Below are positions 1 to 6,530 of a stretch of 12,061 nt of DNA, in pieces (within the stretch, counting starts at the first letter, position 1; each line of letters starts with the position of its first letter). Made by a program: the position numbers and the translations under genes. The DNA lies in contig JAHIJU010000177.1 in assembly GCA_018898235.1 (NCBI GenBank), positions 1 through 12,061 on the forward strand. Direction: 5' to 3'. Below the pieces are notes generated by a model that saw only the letters and a list, made by a program, of their open reading frames with translations, was not told the DNA's origin and did not search any database. Source of the DNA: Actinomycetota bacterium. GTDB taxonomy: Bacteria > Actinomycetota > Actinomycetes > Actinomycetales > Cellulomonadaceae.

Positions 1-264
1 AAACGCGAGGCCGACCAGCGGCTGCGGGCCACCTCCCTGGACTGGACCATCCTGCGTCCCGGTCCCTTGACCGATGACCCGGGCACCGGTCGCGTCGAGC
101 TCACGACGGTGCCCGATGGGGGCGCGGTCCCGCGTGAGGATGTGGCGGCGCTGGTCGTGGCCTGCCTCGACGACCCCGGCAGCATCGGCGCCCAGTGGTG
201 GGTGGCCGGCGGTGGCGAACCGGTCGAGCAGGCCGTCCGGGACCTCGCCGGGGTCAGGGCCTGA
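1..264 (+). CDS. NAD(P)-binding SDR/NmrA-type oxidoreductase, C-terminal part
   Basis: This is the last 87 residues of a gene whose start lies left of the window; the frame is open from base 1 and ends in TGA at 262-264. It reads KREADQRL, then LDWTILRPGPLTDDPGTG, then VPREDVAALVVACLDDP and a WWVAGGG stretch near the end. In atypical short-chain dehydrogenases related to NmrA and YwnB, a 'WTILRPG.L' strand followed by 'V.REDVA..V...L' marks the C-terminal half, after the nucleotide-binding Rossmann part. Those proteins bind NAD(P) in the cytoplasm, and the substrate of this branch is usually unknown. The Rossmann glycine motif is outside the window, so cofactor binding cannot be confirmed. 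The gene converges on the minus-strand operon ending at 342. Confidence 0.8.
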   Translation, partial: KREADQRLRATSLDWTILRPGPLTDDPGTGRVELTTVPDGGAVPREDVAALVVACLDDPGSIGAQWWVAGGGEPVEQAVRDLAGVRA

Positions 265-301
265 GCCGGGCGACTGCGGTTCAGGGTGCGGGCAGGTCCT
301 G

Positions 302-330
302 AGGCCCGCCACCGTCCGGCGGCGGGACCT
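302..330. terminator. Bidirectional hairpin terminator between convergent genes
   Basis: CCCGCC at 305-310 pairs perfectly with GGCGGG at 321-326 around a 10-nt loop. AGG at 302-304 and CCT at 328-330 extend the stem past a single bulged A (327), giving about 9 bp. It lies in the 77-nt gap between two genes that end toward each other, the usual place for a shared terminator. There is no clear T-run on either side, which is common for actinobacterial terminators, so the call rests on position and stem only. Confidence 0.55.
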
Positions 331-341
331 ACCGGGTCGGG

Positions 342-641
342 TCAGTCGTCGATCGAGGCGATCGGCTCGTAGACGGTGATGACCGGCGCCGATGCGCACA
401 GCTCCGGGACCCGTGCGAGCAGGGCGCCCAGGTGCGGGGTGCCGCTGTGCCGGTCGACCGTGGCCTGGTCGCGGTACTTCTCGTAGAAGAGGAACGCGGC
501 GGGGTCGGTCGGCGAGCGGTGCAGCGTGTACTCCAGCACACCGTCCTCGGCGCTCACCGGCTCGATCAGGGACCGCAGGGCCGCCTCGAGCTGCGCCTCC
601 TGACCGGGCTTGGCCTGGAACGTGGCGCTGATGACGAGCAT
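342..641 (-). CDS. Antibiotic-biosynthesis-monooxygenase (ABM) fold protein, YgiN-like
   Basis: A 99-residue protein with the typical length and pattern of the dimeric ferredoxin-like ABM family: a first strand MLVISATF, then KPGQEAQLEAALRSL, a central strand and turn DGVLEYTLHRS, then FLFYEKYRDQATVDRHSGTPH and a final strand VITVYEP. Family members include quinol monooxygenases of the YgiN type and heme-degrading or cofactor-free oxygenases; the substrate cannot be read from the sequence. ATG at 641 is chosen over GTG at 647 because AAGGAG sits 5 nt before the ATG but directly abuts the GTG. The upstream membrane-protein gene stops 2 nt before this ATG (TGA-CC-ATG), so translation is probably coupled. 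It is the last gene of the PCuAC/DyP operon. Confidence 0.85.
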   Translation of the reverse strand: MLVISATFQAKPGQEAQLEAALRSLIEPVSAEDGVLEYTLHRSPTDPAAFLFYEKYRDQATVDRHSGTPHLGALLARVPELCASAPVITVYEPIASIDD

Positions 642-643
642 GG

Positions 644-1714
644 TCACTCCTTCGACAGGGGGGTCGTCCGGACGCTAGCACCGGGGGAGTCATGGGCCCG
701 CAGCTCATCGAGCTCGACGGACACCACCCCGAGGGCCAGCAGGTTGACGATCAGCCCGACGCTCGCGTCCCACTGGGACAGCCGGAAGTTGAAGAACTGG
801 GTGACGAGCACTCCGACCAACATCCCGCGGCGCACCCACAGGTAGCCGTCGACCTGGTTGGTGCGCATCCGCCACAGCCCGAACGCCGCGAGCCCGAACG
901 ACGTCAGCCCGGAGCCCGCCACGCCGACGAGCAGCCATCGGGGCCCGTCGGACCCGGTCAGCCCCAGCCCGACGGAGGCCGCGGACCCGACCATGAACAC
1001 GGCCACGGCGATCCACGGCACCGCCCGTGCCCGCACGACCCGGTGCAGCACGCCCAGCGCCCAGCGCCGGACGGCGGCCGCCGGGTCCGGGACCTCCTCG
1101 TGGTCGGTGCCGATCGAGTCGAGCAGGGCGGCCGTCTGCGAGGTCCCGGGCACCGTGCCCGCGGCCGTGAGGTACCGGTACGCCCGGCGCCGTGCGGTGG
1201 GACTGAGCCCGCCCGCGACCCCGGCGGACGCCTCGTCGACGGCGTTCGCCAGGGACTCGGTCGGGTCAGCCGTGCGCAGGCTGTGCAGCACCTCGACGAG
1301 CAGGCCCAGCACCACGATGCTCGCGTAGACCACCGACGCGGTCGGTGCGTAGAAGTAGTCGTTGTCGGCCGTGAGGAACTTGCCGACCTCGTCGATGAAC
1401 AGCCCGAACCCCACCCCGCCGACGAGCGCCGCGAGCGGCCGCACCGCGGGCCCGACGAACGACAGCACCGCGAAGAACGCGAGTGTCAGCAGCAGCCCGC
1501 CCCACAGCACATGGGCGATGTGCAGCCCGCCGCCGCCCAGCTGCGGGTACCCGGTCGCGGCGAGCAGGGCCCGGGTGACCAGCACCGTGAGCATGGCCGT
1601 CACGAGGAACGTGCCCAGGTGGGTGGTGGCCTGCTGGTCCCTGGGCAGGCCGAGCCGCAGCAGCGGGGCGCGCACCGAGATCGTGCGCGCGGTGTCCTGG
1701 GGCGCGGGTGTCAT
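644..1714 (-). CDS. Multi-pass membrane protein of unknown function with FIDEVGKF motif
   Basis: A 356-residue protein I do not recognise as a named family. By eye it has about eight hydrophobic segments, near residues 34-54, 66-86, 94-109, 125-146, 231-253, 260-283, 295-312 and 316-334. A hydrophilic, mostly helical loop at about 147-230 (PTESLANAVDEAS, SPTARRRAYRYL) is probably cytoplasmic. Distinct motifs are LHIAHVLWGG at 64-73 and GLFIDEVGKFLTADNDYFY at 104-122; the acidic residues D108, E109, D117 and D119 and histidines H65 and H68 fall in or near the first four segments. The ATG at 1714 has no clear Shine-Dalgarno sequence; a GTG at codon 14 is an alternative. It lies 35 nt after the DyP peroxidase gene and 2 nt before the ABM gene, so it is an operon member. 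A redox or metal-related role is inference from context only. Confidence 0.75.
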   Translation of the reverse strand: MTPAPQDTARTISVRAPLLRLGLPRDQQATTHLGTFLVTAMLTVLVTRALLAATGYPQLGGGGLHIAHVLWGGLLLTLAFFAVLSFVGPAVRPLAALVGGVGFGLFIDEVGKFLTADNDYFYAPTASVVYASIVVLGLLVEVLHSLRTADPTESLANAVDEASAGVAGGLSPTARRRAYRYLTAAGTVPGTSQTAALLDSIGTDHEEVPDPAAAVRRWALGVLHRVVRARAVPWIAVAVFMVGSAASVGLGLTGSDGPRWLLVGVAGSGLTSFGLAAFGLWRMRTNQVDGYLWVRRGMLVGVLVTQFFNFRLSQWDASVGLIVNLLALGVVSVELDELRAHDSPGASVRTTPLSKE

Positions 1715-1749
1715 CGCGCCAGTCTGGTGCCTGGCCGGTGGTGCCGGCG

Positions 1750-2946
1750 TCAGGCCAGCAGGCCCTGCCCGAGGTACTCCCCGGCACGGGCGCCCGGTGG
1801 GACCGCGAAGACGGCCGAGCCCACCGGCGTGGTCCAGATGTTGAGCAGGTCGGCGTCTGCCAGCCGTTGCTGCACGGGCACGAGCTGGGCGACCGGGTCG
1901 GCCTGGAAGGTGATGAACAGCAGACCGGCCGTGGGCGGGTCGAGGTAGTTGAAGGGTCGGCGCATGAACCGTTCGCGGGGGGTGGTCGCGGTGGCCCGGC
2001 GCACGTGCGCGGCCGGTCCGATCACGGTGAAGCCGCGGTCGTCCCGGGCCTCCAGGTCCGGCAGGTCGGTCTCCTTCGACCCGGTGAGCGGTGCGCCGTC
2101 GGCCAGCCGACGGCCCATGGCCGCCTCCCGGCTGCCGCGGTCGAGCACGTCCCAGGTGTCCAGGTTCATCTGGATGCGTCGCACCACCATCGAGGTACCG
2201 CCCGCGAACCAGCCGTTGTCGGGCCCGGTGTGCCACACCAGATCGGGGTCGACGTCCGGCTGGACGTTGTGCGTCCCGTCGAGCTGGCCGAGGAGGTTGC
2301 GCATGGTGGCGCCGGGCGCGGTCACGCCGGGGGCGTGCCGGAAGCCGCGTTGGGTCCAGCGGGCGGTGGCGAACGTGCTGGCCCCGACGCTGAGCACCCG
2401 GACGGCGTGCGCGACGGCCAGCTGGTCGTCGGCGCACACCTGGAGCACGAGGTCGCCGCCGGACCAGCGGTCCTCCAGCCGGTCGATCGCGAAGGCCGGC
2501 AGCGGCACCGCCCAGGCCGGCGCCCGGTCGGCCAGGGCGGCCGCGGTGAAGAACCCCGGGCCGTAGCCGACGGTCGCGGTGAGGCTCGCCGGCAGGGCCG
2601 TGAGCTCACCAGTCTGGTCGGCCAGCGGGGGCGTCCCCGCCATCAGCCGCTCGATGTCGGCGGTCCACACCCGCATGAGCCGGATGAGGGCCTCGCGGTC
2701 CACCCCGGGGTGCAGGTCGAACGCGACGATGGTCACGAACGCGGGGGCCGGGGTGCCGACGCCGGGCTGGCGCTCGCCGCGGAACGCCACGGTCGCCCGG
2801 CCCACGGCCCCGGTCAGCTCCGGCGGGTCCGGCGGTGGCGCCGCGACCGTCGCGTCCCACACCGCCCGGCCGCCCAGGGCGGCACCGACACCGGTGACCG
2901 CCGCGAGGCCGGCCGTCAGCACGGTGCGCCGGCTGGGCTCGGTCAT
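1750..2946 (-). CDS. Tat-exported DyP-type heme peroxidase
   Basis: A 398-residue protein matching dye-decolorizing (DyP) peroxidases, which use H2O2 and a b-type heme to oxidise substrates. The N-terminus has a twin-arginine signal: SRRTVLTAG at 5-13 followed by a small-residue hydrophobic stretch to about 25, so folded export with heme is likely. The family signature GxxDG is GQLDG at 220-224, with D223 as the catalytic acid. The proximal heme ligand is H314 in GPAAHVRRA, and the distal arginine is R330 in MRRPFNY. Length fits EfeB/TfuDyP-like members. The start codon overlaps the PCuAC stop (ATGA at 2946-2943). No efeU or efeO iron-uptake genes are adjacent, which argues against a standard EfeUOB operon; pairing with a copper chaperone suggests a different role at the cell surface. 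Confidence 0.95.
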   Translation of the reverse strand: MTEPSRRTVLTAGLAAVTGVGAALGGRAVWDATVAAPPPDPPELTGAVGRATVAFRGERQPGVGTPAPAFVTIVAFDLHPGVDREALIRLMRVWTADIERLMAGTPPLADQTGELTALPASLTATVGYGPGFFTAAALADRAPAWAVPLPAFAIDRLEDRWSGGDLVLQVCADDQLAVAHAVRVLSVGASTFATARWTQRGFRHAPGVTAPGATMRNLLGQLDGTHNVQPDVDPDLVWHTGPDNGWFAGGTSMVVRRIQMNLDTWDVLDRGSREAAMGRRLADGAPLTGSKETDLPDLEARDDRGFTVIGPAAHVRRATATTPRERFMRRPFNYLDPPTAGLLFITFQADPVAQLVPVQQRLADADLLNIWTTPVGSAVFAVPPGARAGEYLGQGLLA

Positions 2947-3533
2947 GGCGTCGGCATGTCCATCCCGGGCATCGGGGACTGCGAGGACGACCCCATGTCG
3001 CCCATCGGGGACTGCGAGGGGGAGTCCATGCCCGGCATGCTCGGCGCGTAGGTCTCGTTGCCGCCGGTGAAGGTGCGGGCCGGCGCCGTCATCGTGCACT
3101 CGGCGCCCGCCGTCGTGTGCAGCGAGACGGTGACCTCGTCGCCCACCTTGATCGGGGTGGAGACGCCCATGAACATCACGTGCTCGCCGCCGGGCGCCAG
3201 CGTGGTGGTCGTCCCCGGGTCGAGCACGAAACCGCCGGCCTTGGGCTGCATGGTGGCGGCGCCGTCGGTGCCGGTGACGACCTCGTGCAGCTCGAGCATC
3301 GGGGCCGCCGGCGAGGTGGCCGAGTCGATGGTGACCGTCTGGTCGGTGGTGTTCTTCAGCGTGCCGAACGCTGCGGTCATCCCCGAGTCGACGGCCTTGA
3401 CCCAGGCGTCGGAGATGGTGAGCGGACATCCGCCGCTGGGGCTGGGGTTCGACGCCGAGCCCGACCCGCTCTGGCTGCAGCCGGCCAGCGCCAGCACCGC
3501 GACGACCCCTGCTGCTGCGACCTGCTGACGCAT
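2943..3533 (-). CDS. PCuAC-family copper chaperone lipoprotein with Met-rich tail
   Basis: A 196-residue lipoprotein. The signal peptide ends in a lipobox, LAGC, with the lipidated cysteine at 19. A Ser/Gly/Pro linker leads into the PCuAC (DUF461) domain, which carries periplasmic-type Cu(I) on a His/Met site. The site is visible as H83 (ELHEV), M95, H118 and M120 (EHVMFM). C36 and C146 could form a disulfide or bind metal. After the domain, residues 165-196 form a tail with seven methionines (166, 169, 177, 180, 188, 191, 193) in MPGM, SPMGDM and MPGMDM, a likely extra Cu(I) site. ATG at 3533 has GGGAG five to six bases upstream; the frame stays open to 3674 but the lipoprotein signal fixes this start. 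First gene of the operon, overlapping the DyP gene by 4 nt. Confidence 0.93.
   Translation of the reverse strand: MRQQVAAAGVVAVLALAGCSQSGSGSASNPSPSGGCPLTISDAWVKAVDSGMTAAFGTLKNTTDQTVTIDSATSPAAPMLELHEVVTGTDGAATMQPKAGGFVLDPGTTTTLAPGGEHVMFMGVSTPIKVGDEVTVSLHTTAGAECTMTAPARTFTGGNETYAPSMPGMDSPSQSPMGDMGSSSQSPMPGMDMPTP
2970..3019 (-). repeat. 33-bp-period direct repeat encoding the Met-rich tail
   Basis: The 17-mer CATCGGGGACTGCGAGG occurs at 2970-2986 and again at 3003-3019. On the coding strand this encodes two copies of a SQSPM block within the Met-rich C-terminus of the copper chaperone. The period is 33 bases (11 codons), so copy number can change without breaking the frame. Confidence 0.8.
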
Positions 3534-3564
3534 GGTTCTCCCTCGTGCTCGACGACGACCAGAA

Positions 3565-3580
3565 CTCTCCCACAGGAGAG
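3565..3580. promoter_or_regulatory. 6-bp inverted repeat upstream of the copper chaperone gene
   Basis: CTCTCC at 3565-3570 and GGAGAG at 3575-3580 are perfect inverted copies around CACA. The element lies 32 nt upstream of the PCuAC ATG, in the only intergenic space before this operon. A -35-like TTGAAC lies upstream on the minus strand (3601-3596), but I see no good -10. It could be an operator or a leader hairpin; the sequence alone does not decide. Confidence 0.35.
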
Positions 3581-3601
3581 ACGGCGCACGGCGCAGTTCA
3601 A

Positions 3602-3615
3602 GGGACCGAGGTCCC
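3602..3615. terminator. Possible hairpin terminator after cbiO
   Basis: GGGACC at 3602-3607 and GGTCCC at 3610-3615 are perfect inverted repeats; as RNA they would form a 5-bp stem with a CUCG-type loop on the minus strand, followed by UUGAA. It lies 55 nt past the cbiO stop and before the PCuAC promoter region, so it could end cbiMQO transcription. The short stem and lack of a T-run keep this uncertain; a regulatory palindrome is the alternative. Confidence 0.3.
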
Positions 3616-3670
3616 GACAGGCGCCGATCCGGCTCCGCCGTCAGCGAACTGGGCGCTCCGCGCAGCGGGT

Positions 3671-4459
3671 TCACCCCACCGGGCCGGCGACGAGGTTGGC
3701 CTCGAGCAGCAGGTCGCGCTCACCCAGCACGGCCTCGGGGGTCGCGTCGGCGAGCACGGTGTGGTCCTCGCCCAGCACCACCGCGCGGTCCGCCAGATCC
3801 GCCAGGTGCTCCAGGTCGTGGGTGGCCAGGACCAGGGTCTTGCCCGCCCCGGCCAGGGTGGCCATGAGGTCCCGCAACCAGGCGCTGCTGCGCGGGTCGA
3901 GCGCGGCGGTGGGTTCGTCGAACAGCAGCACCTGCGGGTTCATCACGAGCACCGAGGCGATCGCGACCTTCTTCTTCTGCCCGCCGGACAGCTGGAACGG
4001 GGTGCGGTCGGCCAGGTCGGCGATCTCCAGCAGGTCGAGCACGTCGTCGGTCCGGGCCTGCGTGTGATCCCGGGACAGGCCGAGCTGCAGGCAGCCGAAC
4101 GCGACCTCCTCGCGCACCGTGGGGGAGAACACCTGGGTGTCGGCGTTCTGGAACACGAACCCGACCCGGGACCGGAACGCCGCGCTGGTCCGCTCGTCCT
4201 CCAGGGACTGTTCGGTGAGCGGGTCGCCGAACGCCTGCACCGTGCCCGACGTGGGGAAGACGAGCCCGTCGAGCACCTTGAGCAGCGTGGACTTGCCACA
4301 GCCGTTGGCCCCGAGCAGCGCCAGACGTTCCCCGGCGGCCACCTCGAGGCTCACCCCGGCCAGGGCGGGGAACCGGTCGAGGTAGGCGTAGTGCAGGTAG
4401 TGGCAGGCGAAGACGAGGGGGGCGGGACCCTCGTCGGCCCGGTCACCGGCCAAGGGCAC
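3671..4459 (-). CDS. cbiO: Energy-coupling factor transporter ATPase for Ni/Co (CbiO/NikO)
   Basis: An ABC ATPase of about 262 residues that powers the CbiMQO metal importer from the cytoplasmic face. With a GTG start at 4459, the Walker A motif is GANGCGKST at 50-58, the Q-loop glutamine is Q104 (FVFQNADTQ), the signature is LSGGQ at 157-161, Walker B is LLFDEP with D181 and E182, and the switch histidine is H214 (LATHD). FQNADTQVFSPTV is typical of ECF-type ATPases of the CbiO group. The start is uncertain: no ATG is in frame before the conserved part, and the choices are GTG 4459 or TTG 4453, both overlapping the end of cbiQ by 11-17 nt. Such overlap implies coupled translation. It is the last gene of cbiMQO. 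Confidence 0.92.
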   Translation of the reverse strand: MPLAGDRADEGPAPLVFACHYLHYAYLDRFPALAGVSLEVAAGERLALLGANGCGKSTLLKVLDGLVFPTSGTVQAFGDPLTEQSLEDERTSAAFRSRVGFVFQNADTQVFSPTVREEVAFGCLQLGLSRDHTQARTDDVLDLLEIADLADRTPFQLSGGQKKKVAIASVLVMNPQVLLFDEPTAALDPRSSAWLRDLMATLAGAGKTLVLATHDLEHLADLADRAVVLGEDHTVLADATPEAVLGERDLLLEANLVAGPVG

Positions 4460-5372
4460 CGTCCACGACGAGCATCGCGGCCACGGCGGCCAGCGCGACG
4501 ACGACGGCGAGCACGTCCGCGGTCCGCAGGTGCTCGGCCTGCAGGGTGTGCGACCTGCCCCGGTAGCCGCGGGCGACCATCGCCTGGTGCACCTCGTCGG
4601 ACAGGTGGTGCGCCTTGGCGACGAGCGCCCCGGCCGATGCCCCGAGCAGCGCCCGGCCGTTCCCGTCGTGGGCCACCGAGGTGAGGGTTCGGGCCCGGCG
4701 GCTGGTGAGCATGTCGGTGACCGTGCCCAGCAGCAGGAACACGTAGCGGTAGGCCATCGCGACCACCATGACGACCATCCGCGGCACGCCGAGGATGCCG
4801 AGCGCCGCCAGCAGCCGCACCCACCCGGTGGTGGACGTGAGCAGCAGCACGGCACTGACCGAGCACGCCACCCGGGCGATCAGCAGAGCCGCACTGGTGA
4901 GCCCCTGCCGGGTGAGCCCCTCGGGGGTCCCGTCCCAGGTCCACAGCTCGACGACGACGTCGCCGGGCACGACGACGGACAGCGTGGCCGGCGCCACGAC
5001 GAGCGCGGTGAACACCGGCACGGCCAACCAGACCCGGCGCAGGTAGGTGAGCACCGGTACGCGGCTGCCGGCGGCGAGCGCGACGATGGCGAGGTAGGCG
5101 AACGCCAGCGTCGCCGGGTCCCGCACGAGCGCGAGCCCGACGAGGACGACGAGCAGCGCCATGATCTTGGCCCGGGGGTCGAGGCGTTGCAGCAGACCGT
5201 CCGCCGCCGTGTCGTCGGCGGCCAGGGCCTGCCGCAGCACCGCGGACGCGTTGTCGAGCGTCCGGTCGACGAACGACCTGCGCCGGCGCCTCCCTGGCGC
5301 CGGCAGCGTGAGCGGCTGTGGCGCGGTCAGCCAGGCCGGGACGGCCGGTGCGGTCCAGGTGACGGTGGGCAC
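4443..5372 (-). CDS. cbiQ: Energy-coupling factor transmembrane protein (CbiQ/NikQ)
   Basis: A 309-residue membrane protein, the ECF 'T' component that links the substrate-binding CbiM to the CbiO ATPase. LDPRAK at 64-69 opens the conserved domain, hydrophobic segments follow from about 70 to 140 and 165 to 235, and the coupling-helix signature is AMVARGYRGR at 264-273 (the Ala-Arg-Gly motif that contacts the ATPase). A last membrane segment lies near 285-305. The N-terminal 60 residues are Pro/Ala-rich with a run of five arginines (28-32), longer than the family core needs. GTG at 5372 lies 4 nt after the cbiM stop with no strong Shine-Dalgarno sequence, so coupling to cbiM is likely; a later start is possible. 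Confidence 0.92.
   Translation of the reverse strand: MPTVTWTAPAVPAWLTAPQPLTLPAPGRRRRRSFVDRTLDNASAVLRQALAADDTAADGLLQRLDPRAKIMALLVVLVGLALVRDPATLAFAYLAIVALAAGSRVPVLTYLRRVWLAVPVFTALVVAPATLSVVVPGDVVVELWTWDGTPEGLTRQGLTSAALLIARVACSVSAVLLLTSTTGWVRLLAALGILGVPRMVVMVVAMAYRYVFLLLGTVTDMLTSRRARTLTSVAHDGNGRALLGASAGALVAKAHHLSDEVHQAMVARGYRGRSHTLQAEHLRTADVLAVVVALAAVAAMLVVDGALGR
5282..5304. repeat. 9-bp inverted repeat inside the start of cbiQ
   Basis: GCCGGCGCC at 5282-5290 and GGCGCCGGC at 5296-5304 are perfect inverted copies around a 5-nt TCCCT spacer. It falls in the codons for the Pro/Arg-rich N-terminus of CbiQ, about 70-90 nt into the gene. In the cbi mRNA it would form a strong short hairpin whose loop reads AGGGA. 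GC-rich coding bias could produce this by chance. Confidence 0.6.
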
Positions 5373-5376
5373 GGCG

Positions 5377-6486
5377 TCAGGTCGCGGCCGGTGCGTCGAC
5401 GGGGGTGTCCCGGCGTCCGTCGCCGGTGCCGCGCCGGGCGCCGAGGGCCGCGAGCGCCCGGCCGAGCAGCCAGATCGCGGCCCCGATCACGGCGATGCCG
5501 ACCAGCGCGGAGACCCAGTAGCCGAGCACCGCGTTCTGCCCGTCGGCGAAGCCGTAGTCGCCGAGCAGCGTGTGGCTCCAGAACCCGCTGAAGCGGTTGA
5601 GCCCGGCCGGGACGGCGCTCAGTCCGAGGCTGGGCAGGTCGAGGTCACCCGGTGCGTCCTCGCCGAAGGCCCCGCCGGGGGCGAGCAGGCCGAGCGGGAC
5701 GAGGGCGACCATCGCGACGACGAACCCGATCGCCACAGCGCCCGGGCGCAACCGGTGCGGGCGTGCGGGGGTCGTCGGTGTGACGTCGTCGGCGGTGACC
5801 GGGATGCCCGGGTGCGCGGCGACGAGGCGGCTCACCTCGGTGCGGGCGAGGTAGCCGAGCACGCCGACGGTGAGGATCGTCTCGGCGGCGCCAGCGATCG
5901 TCAGGTGCGCGAGGGCCATGGCGGGGATGGTCTGCGCGAGCGTGTACGGGGAGTAGAGAGGTGTGCCGTCGGCGGTGTGCGCGAGCAGCGGCTGCAGGCC
6001 CAGCTCGATCGCGGTGGCCAGCCCGGCGGCGTTGATCCCGACGTACCCGCCGATCCCGGCCGCCACCAGGCGGCGCCGGCTGGTCAGCGGTGCGCGGCCG
6101 GCCACCGCGCGGTACGCCCAGACGCCGACGAACGGCATGATCACGGCCATGTTGAGCACGTTCGCACCGAGCGTGAGCACCCCGCCGTCGCCGAACAGCA
6201 GGGCCTGGAACAGCAGGGCGACGGTGACTGCGATGACCGCCGCCCATGGTCCGAGGACGATCGCGATGACCACCGCCCCGACCGCATGGGCCGTCGTGCC
6301 GTCCGGGATGGGCACGTTGAACATCATCACCAGGAAGCTCACGGCGGAGAACATCGCCAGCAGTGGCACGTCCTTGGTCTTGACGACCTCGGTCACCTTG
6401 CGTGAGGCCACGACGAGGAGCGGTACCGCGGCCGCCGCCGTGACGACGCAGGTCGCCGGGGAGAGATAGCCGTCCGGGATGTGCAT
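5377..6486 (-). CDS. cbiM: Ni/Co substrate-binding membrane component CbiM/NikM fused to a PDGLE (CbiN-like) domain
   Basis: A 369-residue protein, the S component of an ECF-type nickel or cobalt importer. It starts with MHIPDGYLSP, the family's metal-binding N-terminus. In solved NikM the metal is held by the N-terminal amine, His2 and His67; here H2 and H67 (TTAHAVG) sit at exactly those positions. About six membrane segments run to residue 212, with GANVLNMAVI at 107-116. A Pro/Arg linker near 235-247 leads to a second part with segments at 249-269 and 321-344 around FWSHTLLGDYGF, as in PDGLE/CbiN-like domains fused to CbiM. ATG 6486 is well supported by GGAGGAG at 6497-6491. The stop lies 4 nt before cbiQ. 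Sequence alone does not decide nickel versus cobalt. Confidence 0.94.
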   Translation of the reverse strand: MHIPDGYLSPATCVVTAAAAVPLLVVASRKVTEVVKTKDVPLLAMFSAVSFLVMMFNVPIPDGTTAHAVGAVVIAIVLGPWAAVIAVTVALLFQALLFGDGGVLTLGANVLNMAVIMPFVGVWAYRAVAGRAPLTSRRRLVAAGIGGYVGINAAGLATAIELGLQPLLAHTADGTPLYSPYTLAQTIPAMALAHLTIAGAAETILTVGVLGYLARTEVSRLVAAHPGIPVTADDVTPTTPARPHRLRPGAVAIGFVVAMVALVPLGLLAPGGAFGEDAPGDLDLPSLGLSAVPAGLNRFSGFWSHTLLGDYGFADGQNAVLGYWVSALVGIAVIGAAIWLLGRALAALGARRGTGDGRRDTPVDAPAAT

Positions 6487-6492
6487 CGAGCT

Positions 6493-6530
6493 CCTCCGTC
6501 CGTCGACCGCCGCTGGCCGACGGACGGAGG
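6493..6530 (-). promoter_or_regulatory. Perfect 13-bp inverted repeat covering the cbiM Shine-Dalgarno
   Basis: CCTCCGTCCGTCG at 6493-6505 and CGACGGACGGAGG at 6518-6530 are perfect inverted copies around a 12-nt centre that contains a further GCC/GGC pair. On the minus strand the second arm ends in GGAGG, most of the cbiM Shine-Dalgarno (GGAGGAG, 6497-6491), so RNA folding would hide the ribosome site. Such a stem could act as a translational switch in transcripts that start upstream, as a terminator for the fur gene, or as a DNA operator. If the -10 at 6533-6528 is used, the transcript would start near 6521 and lack most of the first arm. Confidence 0.7.

Noticed and set aside
642..647. GTG at 647 as start of the ABM protein, with a GTGA overlap to the upstream stop.
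   Set aside because: The Shine-Dalgarno AAGGAG directly abuts this GTG; it is correctly spaced for the ATG at 641.
1750..2946. Assignment of the DyP peroxidase as EfeB of an EfeUOB iron importer.
   Set aside because: No EfeU permease or EfeO-like protein is adjacent; the partner gene is a PCuAC copper chaperone.
692..6405. Long plus-strand open frames of 300-450 codons across the minus-strand operons.
   Set aside because: They are shadow frames caused by high GC: composition is Arg/Gly/Pro/His-rich with no recognisable domains, while the opposite strand encodes clear families.
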